Assembly: GCA_963838885.1 (NCBI GenBank)
Contig: CAWITB010000067.1
Coordinates: 62,001-126,000 of the forward strand
From: JAICMB01 sp963838885
Lineage (GTDB): Bacteria > Acidobacteriota > Terriglobia > Bryobacterales > Bryobacteraceae
Direction of reading: 5' to 3'
DNA length: 64,000 nucleotides
The translations under genes were made by a program, and so were the position numbers. The first letter of the stretch is position 1, and every line of letters begins with the position of its first letter. Positions 46,020 through 55,344 of this stretch are shown piece after piece. The notes under the pieces are model-generated. The model made no database searches and had not been told where the DNA came from. It was given only the letters and a program-made list of their open reading frames with translations.

Positions 46020-46875
46020 ATGCCCGCTAAGATCCTCGACGGCAAGCTGGTGCGCGGCCGGATCTTCGCCGCGCTCGAGGCTCGCATCCGCCGCTTGCCT
46101 CGGCCGCCCGGTCTCGCCGTGGTGCTCGTCGGCGACGATCCGGCGTCCCAAATCTACGTCCGCCATAAAGAAAAAGCTTGCCGCGAACTGGGCATTTACA
46201 GCGAAAAAATCACTCCTCCCGCCAGCATCTCGGAGGGCAATCTGCTCGCCATCCTTCGCGGCCTGAACGAGCGGCCGGAGATCGACGGCATTCTTGTCCA
46301 AACCCCGCTGCCTCCTCACATCGACGCTCGCCGCGTGCCGGCCGGCGTGGCGCCGGAAAAAGACGTCGATGGTTCTCATCCCCTGAACGCCGGCAAGCTC
46401 CTCGCCAACATTCCCGCGCCGCGCCCGTGCACGCCGGCGGGCATCATGGAAATGCTGCGGCATTACGAAATCCCCGTCGCGGGCGCCCACGCCGTTGTCA
46501 TCGGACGCAGCGATATCGTCGGCAAGCCCATGGCGTCTATTGCTGCTTCATTCGAACGCCACCGTCACCATTTGCCATTCTCAAACCGCCAATCTCGCCG
46601 CCGAGGCTCGCCGCGCCGACATTCTGGTCGCAGCCACCGGCAGACCACGCTTCGTCACCGCCGAGTTCATCAAACCTGGAGCCACGGTCGTCGATGTAGG
46701 CATTACTCGCCTCTTTGAAGGCCCTGGCGGCTTGGCCGGCGATGTCGATCCCATGGCCGCCCGCGAGCTCGCCGCCGCTTACACTCCCGTCCCCGGCGGC
46801 GTCGGTCCGCTCACCATTGCGATGCTGATGTCCAACACCGTCGACGCCGCCGAACGCGAGCTATGCTCCGCGTAG
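46020..46875 (+). CDS. folD: FolD methylenetetrahydrofolate dehydrogenase/cyclohydrolase, one-base insertion
   Basis: Bifunctional one-carbon enzyme. It starts at ATG 46020 (MPAKILDGKLVRGRIF), has the catalytic Tyr/Lys region IYVRHKEKACRELGI, the IDGILVQTPLPPHIDA and KDVDGSHPLNAGKL signatures, the NADP-site VVIGRSDIVGKPMA, and after the break LLLHSNATVTICHSQT and PVPGGVGPLTIAMLM. The break is one extra base at about 46536 (GCG-T-CTA). The corrected protein of about 284 residues is normal length and fully conserved. Its end overlaps coaE by 13 bp. Confidence 0.92.
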
Positions 46876-47468
46876 GACTGACGGGAGGACTTGGCAGCGG
46901 CAAAACCTTCGTAGGACAAGCGCTCGCCGCTCTGGGTTGCCATCTTATTCAGGCGGACGACCTCGGCCACCAGGTGCTGTTGCCCGGCGGCGACGCTTAT
47001 GACGCGGTGGTCAACGAGTTCGGCGCGGGCATCCTCGATCAGGAAGGACTCATCGACCGGCGCGCCCTGGCCAAGCTCGTCTTCGACAGCCCCGAGCGGC
47101 TCACAAAACTCAACTCCTTCGTGCATCCGGCCGTGCAGCGCCGCGAGCGCCAGATCGAATCCGATCTCGTCCACCGCGACCCCGCCGGTATCGCGGTTGT
47201 GGAAGCTGCCATTCTAGTCGAAACTGGAAGTTATAAGCGATTCGACAAATTGATTGTGGCCTTCTGCTCTCCCGAACAGCAAATTTTCCGGGCCATGCAA
47301 CGAAGCTCCTATACGAGGGAAGAAGTCATGGCGCGCCTGAGCCGTCAACTACCGCTCGAAGAGAAAATCAAGCTGGCCGATTACGTCATCGATACGTCGG
47401 GGACCAAAGAGAGCACGCTCGAGCAGACCGCGCGCGTCCATGAATCGCTGCGGAGATTAAGTTCATGA
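46863..47468 (+). CDS. coaE: Dephospho-CoA kinase
   Basis: Last step of coenzyme A synthesis, phosphorylating dephospho-CoA. The 201-residue P-loop kinase starts MLRVGLTGGLGSGKTFVGQA (ATG 46863), with the QADDLGHQVL acceptor/metal site, VHPAVQRRERQIESDL, and the YVIDTSGTKEST C-terminal region. ATG lies inside the end of folD, and the stop overlaps the htrA-like ATG (ATGA), so the three genes form one translation-coupled operon. Confidence 0.95.
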   Translation: MLRVGLTGGLGSGKTFVGQALAALGCHLIQADDLGHQVLLPGGDAYDAVVNEFGAGILDQEGLIDRRALAKLVFDSPERLTKLNSFVHPAVQRRERQIESDLVHRDPAGIAVVEAAILVETGSYKRFDKLIVAFCSPEQQIFRAMQRSSYTREEVMARLSRQLPLEEKIKLADYVIDTSGTKESTLEQTARVHESLRRLSS

Positions 47469-48610
47469 AGATTTTTCGCATCTTGACGCTCACCGCCGCT
47501 CTGACGGCGGCGTTTGTCTACGTCACGTCGCGGACCAACTGGGGCCAGCAGCGGGTTGTCCGTCCGCTGGCCTCCGCCGGACGGCTCTGGACGGGGCCGG
47601 CCGTGGCGCGAACGGCGGGCCTCGGCAATGACGAGCTCAACAACATCGATATCTACAAAATGGCCCACCTCGCCACCGTCAATATCACCAGCACCGTCTA
47701 CCGCCAAACCATTTTCCTGGGAATCTACCCCCAAAAAGACGTCGGGTCGGGCTTCATTATCAATGGCGACGGCCGCATTCTCACCAACAGCCACGTCATC
47801 GGCGATCCCAATCGCGTCGAGGTGCGGCTCCCGGACCAGTCGCGTTACCGCGCGCGCGTGCTTTACCAGGATCCATACAACGACATGGCGCTCCTGCAGA
47901 TCGAGCCTAAAAAGACCCTGCCGGTTCTGCATCTGGGCGATTCCGACGGCCTGCGCGTCGGACAAAAAGTGCTCGCCATCGGCAATCCTTTCGGGCTCGA
48001 GGGCACCCTCACGGTCGGCATCGTCAGCTCGCTCGGCCGCAAAATTCGCGGCGAAAACGACGAGGAGCTGGACGGCATGGTCCAGACCGACGCGGCCATC
48101 AATCCCGGCAACAGCGGCGGACCGCTGCTCGATTCCGCCGGCAACGTCATCGGCATGAACACCGCTATCGTTGGCCCCACCGGCGGCAACGTCGGCATCG
48201 GGTTCGCGCTTCCCATCAACCGCGCCAAAGCCATGCTCGACGATCTGCAAAGCGGGCGGCAGCGACCCAAACTCGGGGTCAGCACCGTTCCCGTCGCGGG
48301 CGACTATGCCGATGCTCTGGAGCTCCCCACGCGCGGAGGCTTGCTGGTACAGGATGTCGTCCCCGGCTCGCCTGCCGCCCGCGCCGGCATCCTCGGCGGC
48401 CGCGAAACCGTGCAGATCGGCAACGAGCTGCTCAAGGTCGGCGGCGACCTGATCATGTCGATCGACGGCGAGCCCGTGGACCGCTCCGACGCCATTTCCC
48501 GCGCCCTCGCCCACAAGCGCGCCGGCGACACCATCGAGCTGACGGTTTATCGCGCCGGACGGACCATCAACGTGCGCATCCCATTGAAAGCCACAAGCGA
48601 GCGGTTGTAA
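47465..48610 (+). CDS. HtrA/DegP-type PDZ serine protease
   Basis: A 381-residue membrane-anchored or exported S1C protease for envelope quality control. The N-terminal hydrophobic segment is short (RILTLTAALTAAFVYVTS). The chymotrypsin-like domain has the catalytic His in LTNSHVIGDP, Asp in NDMALLQIEPK, and Ser in NPGNSGGPLLDSAG; a single PDZ domain (about 275-370) has GGLLVQDVVPGSPAARAGIL and SIDGEPVDRSDA. Only one PDZ, as in DegS-like proteins, which suggests a membrane-tethered sensor or regulatory protease. Operon end. Confidence 0.92.
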   Translation: MKIFRILTLTAALTAAFVYVTSRTNWGQQRVVRPLASAGRLWTGPAVARTAGLGNDELNNIDIYKMAHLATVNITSTVYRQTIFLGIYPQKDVGSGFIINGDGRILTNSHVIGDPNRVEVRLPDQSRYRARVLYQDPYNDMALLQIEPKKTLPVLHLGDSDGLRVGQKVLAIGNPFGLEGTLTVGIVSSLGRKIRGENDEELDGMVQTDAAINPGNSGGPLLDSAGNVIGMNTAIVGPTGGNVGIGFALPINRAKAMLDDLQSGRQRPKLGVSTVPVAGDYADALELPTRGGLLVQDVVPGSPAARAGILGGRETVQIGNELLKVGGDLIMSIDGEPVDRSDAISRALAHKRAGDTIELTVYRAGRTINVRIPLKATSERL

Positions 48611-48714
48611 ATGTTCGCCCTGGCGCTGCGTGCGGTGGTGGCGCTCGCCGAAGATCGCGCCCTCGACGCGCATCACAGAATACGGCCGCCTTCGGCGCCG
48701 CGCCGGTCAAAAGC

Positions 48715-48936
48715 TCAGAACGGCTTATAGCAGCCGCGGGCGGGGTTGCACTCGTAATCGTCCACGAGCTTGCCGTCGGGGCCGAGGCAATTTTGGGTAT
48801 GGTGGCACCAGAAGAGGCGGTCGCCGGAGTGCGGAATGGTTTCGCACCATTCCGCCTCGATGTACAAGCCTTTCCAGCGCAGGTGGTCGCAGCGGTCGTC
48901 GTCGATTTGCAGCAACGAAGAGCGTTCGCGACTCAT
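48715..48936 (-). CDS. Small Cys-rich protein, 73 aa, unknown
   Basis: Starts at ATG 48936, only 6 bp after the coxM stop, so it probably belongs to the hydroxylase operon. The sequence has six Cys (C16, and the pairs in EAEWCETIP, RLFWCHHTQNCLG and DDYECNPARGCYKPF) and two His after a Cys. No signal peptide is visible, and its charged N-terminus is RERSSLLQIDDDR. The Cys/His pattern suggests metal binding or disulfides, but I do not recognise a family. Confidence 0.65.
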   Translation of the reverse strand: MSRERSSLLQIDDDRCDHLRWKGLYIEAEWCETIPHSGDRLFWCHHTQNCLGPDGKLVDDYECNPARGCYKPF

Positions 48937-48942
48937 GCCGGC

Positions 48943-49920
48943 TTAGGCCCTTCCAGATGCCGCCAGCAGAGCTCGCTTCACGGCGACTTTGGCGAGTTGC
49001 ACCTTGTAGCCGTTCTCGCTTAGCGGAGTCGCGCCCGCGACCGCCGCCTCACCCGCTTTCGCGGCGATATCTTCGTTTAGCGTTTGTCCTGCGAGCGATT
49101 GCCCCGCTTGCGCCGCCAGCCACGGCGTTGGAGCGACATGGCCCAGGACAACGCGGGCGCTGCGGACCGTGCCGCCGTCCATCTTCAACGCAACCGAAGC
49201 GGTCGCCAGCGGCCAGTCGAGCGCTTCCTTTTGGCGCACCTCATAAGTGGCGTTCTTCACGCCCGCGGCGGACGGCACAATGATCTCCGTCAGAATCTCA
49301 TTGGGCTTGAGATCGACTTCGCGCGTATTTTCGTCCTTCGGGTTGACGAAAAATTTTTCGACATCGACGGTACGGTTGCCCGACGGCGATGCAATCCGGA
49401 CTTGCGCGCCCAAGGCGATCAACGCCGGGCCGAGGCTGGAGGCGCTGACGAAGTAAGCCGGGCCGCCGCCGAAGATAGCGTGGTAGCGGTTGTCGCCGTT
49501 CGGGACCAGACTCTTGCCGTCCTTCATCGCGAGCAGACCGTAGCCGTTGCGGAAATACCAGCAGCGCGGACGCTGGCACAAATCGCCGCCCGCCGTCCCC
49601 ATGTTGCGGATCTGCGGGCTGGTGATGCCCATAATGGCGGCCGCGAGCGAAGGATATTGGGCGCGAACGGACGCGTTCGAAGCCAGTTCGTCGAACGTGA
49701 CGGCCGCGCCGATGCGAAGACCCTGACCACTGCTGTGAACGCCGTGGAGCTCCTTGATGTTCTTCACGTTCACGACGCGCTTGGGCATGTGAACGTAATC
49801 CTTCATGAGGCTGATCTGGTCGGTGCCGCCGGCCAGGATATGGGCATCGTCCCAATTGGAGCCAAGCAGCGGCAGCGCCTCATGCAGAGTCGACGGGTTG
49901 GCGTATTCGAAGGCTTGCAT
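48943..49920 (-). CDS. FAD-binding subunit of a PaoABC-like molybdenum hydroxylase
   Basis: The medium subunit (325 residues) of a xanthine-dehydrogenase-family hydroxylase, passing electrons through FAD. FAD-binding motifs are HILAGGTDQISLMKD (27-41) and TSPQIRNMGTAGGDLCQRPR (100-119). The family 4Fe-4S loop is incomplete: C115 and C120 remain (CQRPRCWYFRN) but the further Cys of PaoB/HCR are replaced (loop 121-146 has none). ATG 49920 overlaps the coxL stop by one base (TAATG). The frame is intact. Confidence 0.88.
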   Translation of the reverse strand: MQAFEYANPSTLHEALPLLGSNWDDAHILAGGTDQISLMKDYVHMPKRVVNVKNIKELHGVHSSGQGLRIGAAVTFDELASNASVRAQYPSLAAAIMGITSPQIRNMGTAGGDLCQRPRCWYFRNGYGLLAMKDGKSLVPNGDNRYHAIFGGGPAYFVSASSLGPALIALGAQVRIASPSGNRTVDVEKFFVNPKDENTREVDLKPNEILTEIIVPSAAGVKNATYEVRQKEALDWPLATASVALKMDGGTVRSARVVLGHVAPTPWLAAQAGQSLAGQTLNEDIAAKAGEAAVAGATPLSENGYKVQLAKVAVKRALLAASGRA

Positions 49921-52101
49921 TATGCGTTCCTCCTTCCTGTAATGGCGGCAAGTCCCTGCTGTCCGCCTAGCGCCGCAAGCACGCGCGCCGGGGTCATCGG
50001 GACCATGGGGACCCGCACGCCGATGGCGTTCGCGACGGCGTTGGCGATGGCCGCGATGCCGGGGACGGTGGGCGGCTCACCCAGACCGATCACGCCGCGC
50101 TTGTCGTTCTCCGGCGAGATATCCATGTGGACCATAATTTCGCCGATGTCGCCGATGCCGGCGAGCTTATAAAATTCCATATCGGCGTTCAGCATGCGGC
50201 CGGTCTCCGAGTCCATGATGCGTTCTTCAAACAGCGCGCCGCCGACGGACATGAATGCAGGCGCCGTAGACCTGGCTTTCGGCGGTCTTGGGGTTCACCA
50301 CCAGGCCGCAGTCGTGCACCGCTGCATGGCGGTTGATCTTGACGACGCCGGTCTCGGTGTCGACCAAAACGTCGGACATCTGGATGCCGCCGACGCCTTC
50401 GGAGATCATGCCCTCCTTCATGGCCTCGCGCGGAGCGTTCTCGCCCATTTCGGAAATGGTGCTGGTCCCGAGCTTCTGGCAGGCCATCTGCCAGGTCATG
50501 CTCTTATCGGGATTGCCTTTGACCTGGATGCGGCCGTCCACGGCTTCGAGCTGGTCCGGGGTCGTGCCGAGCAGCGGGGCCACTGTCGCAAACAGTTTAT
50601 CGAGGGCGTTCACGGTCGATTTGCGCGTCGAAGTGGTCACGCCGCCGACCGTGGTCGATCCGCCGGAGCCGCCGGAATTGGGAAACGAGTTGTCGCCGAT
50701 CTTGATTTTGATCTGCGATATCGGCACGCCCAGCGTTTCCGAAGCGATCATGGCGATCATGGTGCGGGTCGCGGTCCCCAGGTCCTGACTTCCGAGTTCG
50801 ACCTCGACGGATCCGTCGGGATGAATATCCGTGCGGCACTTGCTTGCGTGTCCCAGACCGCCCCAGGTGCCGATGCCGAGACCGAGGCCGCGCTTGACCG
50901 GGCCGCTGCCCGAATCTCCGCGCTGATGCCAATTCTTTTTCCAGTCGATCATGCCCATGGCAATGTCGATCTGCTTGGCATAGACTTCGGGACGATCGGT
51001 GAGGTTCAGGTTCTTTCTTGAAGAGCTCCACCGGGTCCATCTTCAACTTGGCCGCGAGATCCTCGAGCGCGGAGCAGGTCAGGAAGGAAACCTGCGGATG
51101 ATTGGGAGCGCGCCAGGCGCGGGCACTCCCGGTATTGATGGAGACGGCGGTGTGATTGATGCGCCGGTTGGGAACCTTGCGGAAGACATAGGGGAACAGC
51201 GTCGCGTTCAGGCCGCCGCCGCCGAAGCCGCCCGTGGCCCAGGTATGCGAATCCCATGCCGTTAAGCGTTCCGTCGGATTTCGCGCCGGCCTTAATCTTG
51301 CCGTAGACGCCGGGCCGATTGCCCGCGATCTCCAACTCCGTGGAGCGTTCGAGGAAGAGCTTGACGGGCCGCCCGCCGCTCGCCTTGGAGAGCTCCGCGG
51401 CCTCGACGCCCCACAGGTCGGAGGGGAATTTGCTGCCGAAACCGCCGCCCATGTAATCCATGTGCACGTGAATGTTGGTGGCCGGAACATTGATCTGCTT
51501 GCCGAGATCGGTGCGCGATGCCCGAGACGTTCTGCGTCGATGGGAAATACTCGAGCTTGTCGCCGGACCACTGGATGGTCTGGCCGTGCGGTTCCAGGCA
51601 GCAGTGCGTAATGACAGGAATGCCGTACTGGCCTTCGATGACGGCGTCGGCTTCCTTGAAGGCGGCGTCGGGATCGCCGGTCACCTGCTCGCCGCGGGCT
51701 TGGCGCGGTTGCCGGCTTTGGCGAGATCGCGCTCGTTCACCAGGTGCGGCAAGAACTTCGTACTCAACCTTGATCAGCCGTGCGCCGTCGCGCGCGATCT
51801 CTTCCGTTTCCGCGGCAAGGGCGGCGATCTCCTGGCCCTCCCATTGCACTTCCGTTCCGGCCTTTGCGATGACCCGCACCGCCGTGACGCCCTTGAGGTT
51901 CTGCGCCGGCGCGATATCGATGCTGGTGACGCGCGCGTGGGCGTGGGGGGATGTGAGCAGCACGCCGAAGAGCAGCCCCTTGGGGTTGAGATCGGAATTG
52001 TATTTTGCGCGGCCAGTCGATTTGTCGGGGCCGTCGAGGCGGTTGAGGCGCTTGCCCATCACCCGCCGTTTGTCCATGGGGGGCCAAATGTAATCAGGCA
52101 T
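49920..52101 (-). CDS. Molybdopterin-binding large subunit, frame broken by six indels
   Basis: The catalytic subunit (about 727 codons, PaoC/CoxL-type), starting at ATG 52101, eight bases inside the small subunit end. Blocks in order: GRAKYNSDLNPKGLLFGVLL, CCLEPHGQTIQWSGDKLEYF, HMDYMGGGFGSKFPSDL (Moco-contact), ARAWRAPNHPQVSFL, VELGSQDLGTATRT and the active-site Glu in VIGLGEPPTVPG. Frames change at about 51755 (+1), 51695 (-1), 51515 (+1), 51250 (+1), 51015 (+1) and 50250 (+1). All motifs survive in the broken frames; the corrected protein is full-length. Error or very recent decay cannot be separated here. Confidence 0.85.
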
Positions 52102-52736
52102 TGCCGCCTCCTTTTACCGCTTGCGCGGCTTCGAGCACCGCTTTGCGGATGCCCACGTAGGTGCCGCAGCGGCACAGATTGCCGCCGAGGCCGTGTTTCA
52201 CGTCCTCCTCCGTCGGGATTGGGATTGCGATCGAGGAAATTCTTCGCCGCGACCACGAAACCCGGCGTGCAGTAGCCGCACTGCTGCGCGTCGTTGTTGA
52301 CGAAGGCGGCGGAGATGGGATGCGGATGACGGCCGGAGGAAAAGCCTTCGATGGTCTCGATCTTTCTGCCCTGCGCGTCGATGGCGAGCACGGTGCAGCT
52401 ATACATCACCTTGCCGTCGATAATGACGGAGCAGGCGCCGCAGGTGCCGCGATCGCAGACGCGTTTGGAGCCGGTGATATCGAGGCGGTTACGCAGCGTG
52501 TCGCAGAGGGTCGCGCGCGGCTCCACTCGGGTGTTGTACGGCTTCCCGTTAATGTTGAGCGTGATCGGCGCCTCGCCGGGGCCCACGACGTGCGCGGCCG
52601 GGGCGGCCTCCGCGGCGTTTTCGAGGATGCCCGTGCTCAGGGCGCCGCTGGTCGCGCCGATGCCCGCAAGGAAACCGCGGCGCGAAAAGCTTCGCTTCGT
52701 TTTCTTCGGTTGATCAGGTTCTTTGGGAGAACTCAC
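52094..52736 (-). CDS. 2Fe-2S small subunit with Tat signal, one-base insertion
   Basis: PaoA/CoxS-type subunit with two [2Fe-2S] clusters. The long N-terminus has a Tat signal (KRSFSRRGFLAGIGATSGAL), so the enzyme should be exported in folded form. Plant-type cluster Cys are in KRVCDRGTCGACSVIIDG and MYSC; the second cluster has DAQQCGYCTPGF. Near 52215 one extra base shifts the frame; correction gives NPTEEDVKHGLGGNLCRCGT and ends VKGGGNA at TGA 52096-52094, overlapping the large subunit ATG. That restored stop/start overlap supports the correction. Confidence 0.9.
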
Positions 52737-52852
52737 GACAGACCTCTTTCGTAAGAATCAGGTCGATTTTAGCACGCGCCGCCGTTCGCGGCGCAGGAGC
52801 ATGGAGCCTCTGAAATTCTACAGCGTGCGGCGTACGTGCGCCGCAGGCGAGC

Positions 52853-54349
52853 TCATATGGCAATGGCTGGGCGCTTCCCACCGAAACCAGTGGCCTGTTC
52901 GAACGCGTGCGCCATTTGAAGAACGCTGAAGTCTTCTTTATTGCGGCCGACGATCTGAACTCCGATGGGAAGCCCCTCGGGCGTGAAGCCGCCCGGCACG
53001 GAGGCCGCTGGATTCCCCGTTGTCGAGATATACCAACACGATTTCATCCAGTCTATGTAGTTATCGAATTTCACGCCCGCGATCTCCCGTGGCCAGGGCG
53101 TGTTGATGTCGAATGGCGGCAACTGGGTGGTGGGCAGAACGAAGTATTCGTAATTTTCAAGGAAGGCCTGAAATCGCCGCCAAAGTTGACTGTGGGCGGC
53201 CTCGGCGCGGGCCAGATCCATGCCCGTGAGGCGCAATCCTTCCTCGATCTCGCCTTTAAGGGTGTCCTTGAAAGCATCGGGGTGTTCGCGCAGCCGCGAG
53301 CCATAGGTGTTCGCGGAATTCCATGCGCGCAAAACGCGGAAGGCGATCTCGGCCGGAGCGAAGTCCGGCTCGGCCGCCTCCACGACGCACCCCAGAGACT
53401 CGAACGTCTTGCGATGACCATCCACCACGGCGCGCACGCGAGGATCGAAGGGCACACCGCCCAGGTCCTTAAACCAGGCCACTCTTACGCCTTTGAAGTC
53501 GCGGTCGAGCGGCCGCGCGAAAATTTCTCCCGGTTCGCCGATCGAGAGCGGCGCGCGGGAGTCGGGTCCCGCAAGCGTGCTTAACGCGAAGGCCAGGTCG
53601 GCCACGGAACGTCCCAGGCATCCGGACGTACTCAGCAGCCACCAGGCGAACTCGGCTTTCGGGTTGGGGACCCGGCCGGGCGAGGGACGGAAGCCCACGA
53701 CATTGCAAAATGCCGCCGGATTTCGGAGCGACCCTCCCATATCCGATCCAGTAGCAACGGGAACGAGTCCGCAAGCCAGCGCTACGGCGGCGCCGCCGGA
53801 GGATCCGCCGCAGGTCTTCGTCAAATCGAAGGGATTGCCCGTGGCGCCGAAGACCTTGTTGAAGGTCTGCGATCCGGAGCCAAACTCCGGGGTATTCGTC
53901 TTGCCTACGATAATCGCGCCGGCGCGACGCATCCGTTCGACCACAAGATCGTCTTCGGTTGGGATGTAATCCTTGTACAGCGGCGAACCAAAGGTTGTGC
54001 GGATGCCGCGGGTTTCGAGTAAATCTTTGTGCGCGACGGGCAGACCATGAAGGGGCCCCAAGTTTTCTCCGCGCGCTTGCATCTCGTCGGCCTTGGCGGC
54101 CGCTTCGGCGGCCATCTCCGGCGCCAGGGTCACGATAGCGTTCACCTTCGGATTTACGCGCTCGATCTGTTTCAGATGCGCGGCCAGCGCCTCACGCGCA
54201 GATAGTTTCTTCGCGCGAATCAGCCGGGCAATATCGACTGCGCTCGTAAAACAAAGCGACGGGGCTACGTTTTGGGCCTCCATCGCGCCCGCAAAAAGAG
54301 AAGCGCCGGCTAATCCGTTGAGCGCCTCGCGGCGGGTCAGGTCGTCCAT
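52853..54349 (-). CDS. Amidase-signature family hydrolase
   Basis: A 498-residue hydrolase of amide bonds. The N-terminus has a Tat-like TRREALNGLAGASLFAGAM, so it may be exported. The Ser-cisSer-Lys triad is complete: K108 in PVAHKDLLE, the cis-Ser in TCGGSSGGAAVALACG (180-195), and S207 in TGSDMGGSLRNPA. Substrate unknown. It lies 117 bp upstream of coxS on the same strand and might share its transcript. Confidence 0.9.
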   Translation of the reverse strand: MDDLTRREALNGLAGASLFAGAMEAQNVAPSLCFTSAVDIARLIRAKKLSAREALAAHLKQIERVNPKVNAIVTLAPEMAAEAAAKADEMQARGENLGPLHGLPVAHKDLLETRGIRTTFGSPLYKDYIPTEDDLVVERMRRAGAIIVGKTNTPEFGSGSQTFNKVFGATGNPFDLTKTCGGSSGGAAVALACGLVPVATGSDMGGSLRNPAAFCNVVGFRPSPGRVPNPKAEFAWWLLSTSGCLGRSVADLAFALSTLAGPDSRAPLSIGEPGEIFARPLDRDFKGVRVAWFKDLGGVPFDPRVRAVVDGHRKTFESLGCVVEAAEPDFAPAEIAFRVLRAWNSANTYGSRLREHPDAFKDTLKGEIEEGLRLTGMDLARAEAAHSQLWRRFQAFLENYEYFVLPTTQLPPFDINTPWPREIAGVKFDNYIDWMKSCWYISTTGNPAASVPGGFTPEGLPIGVQIVGRNKEDFSVLQMAHAFEQATGFGGKRPAIAI

Positions 54350-54599
54350 CGGATAACTTTATCATTGCCGGCATGCGCTACGCGGCGATGCTTGGCGCGG
54401 CCATTGCGGCTTGATTGCGCTTGCCGCGTCATGGTTTATCCGGACCAGGTTTCCCCCATGTTCATGACCTGAGTGTTAAGCCCATATTCCGACAGCCCGT
54501 ATTCCGGCAACCAGGCCTGGACGGATCCACAACTTTGAGCCCGAACGTCAACGGTTTGTTTTCCCCTGCCGCCGCTTCCCCACGTTCCACCGGCTGAGA

Positions 54600-54840
54600 T
54601 TTTGACGCGGGCGTTTTTGTCCGCGAGATCGCAAACTGGGTTCGCCAGCGGTATGGCTTTGCGCCGAAGACGTGCTGGATTGCCCACTGCAAGGAGATCC
54701 ACGGCCTGCCTGTTGGCCGCGCGCGCCCAACCGGCGCGCCCGCAAACGCTCTCAGGAGTGCCCGCCAGAGCCGTCGCCCCGCCATGGCAGCACCTTCCGG
54801 CGCTTCGGAATGCTACCCAAAGATCCATGAACCGAGACCT
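54600..54840 (+). pseudogene. Unidentified frame-broken small gene
   Basis: Reading frame fragments FVREIANWVRQRYGFAPKTC and WIAHCKEIHGLPVGRA, then after a shift FRRFGMLPKDP, look like one former protein of about 80 residues with a conserved WIAHCKE core. I cannot name a family. The part of the 54.35-55.89 kb gap before the recombinase remnant holds only this and the short direct repeat. Confidence 0.3.
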
Positions 54841-54890
54841 CATTCCAATTTCATCCGCAAGCTCGGTACCGCCGGCCTCAATCGCCTGCC

Positions 54891-54988
54891 GGCCCTTGTC
54901 GCGCGCGCGGGTGAAAGGGCCCCGCCGAAGCGATCGCAAAGCGCGCCGGAGCCGGGGCCCTTGTCGCGCGCGCGGGTGAAAGGGCCCC
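54891..54988. repeat. 33 bp direct repeat, two copies
   Basis: Two identical 33 bp copies at 54891-54923 and 54956-54988 (65 bp offset). Each starts GGCCCTT and ends AAGGGCCCC, so each unit has 7 bp inverted ends and could form a hairpin. The second copy ends immediately before the tyrosine recombinase remnant. Purely seen in sequence; role unknown. Confidence 0.8.
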
Positions 54989-54992
54989 CTGG

Positions 54993-55278
54993 CGGTTCGT
55001 GGAATTTTTCACGGCCAACGTCCGCAACAAAAATACCCGCGCGGCATTGCCCATGCCTGCAGCCGGTTTTTTCAGTGGTGCGAGGAGCGCGGCCTGGAAC
55101 TTGAGCGCTTGGGTCCGCGGACGGCCGCAGCCGGGTTCACGGGAATGATCTGGCCGAGGATAAGCCAGTCAAACGGCATGCGGATAGCGGCCAAGTGCTG
55201 CTTGATGCTGGGAGCGGCCAAGGAATTCTGCAGACTCTCGGTATAAGAGGCGATGATAACGGGCTGCAGCTGTCAAGG
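54993..55278. pseudogene. Tyrosine recombinase (phage-type integrase) N-terminal remnant with internal inversion
   Basis: On the plus strand 54993-55110 encodes RFVEFFTANVRNKNTRAA and (after one missing base) AHACSRFFQWCEERGLELER, the start of the SAM-like core-binding domain of integrases. The continuation of that domain is on the minus strand, 55278 to about 55108: LQPVIIASYTESLQNSLAAP, SIKQHLAAIRMPFDWLI and LGQIIPVNPAAAVRGPK. The two pieces meet at a palindromic AGCGCT. The catalytic domain with the R-H-R-Y residues is missing. Hence a dead gene in which a segment was flipped. Confidence 0.65.
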
Positions 55279-55344
55279 GCGGCGCTGATTAGCGCGTCAC
55301 AACTTACCCTTTGCGAGACGTTGAGGAGAGCCTTTAGGAACGCA

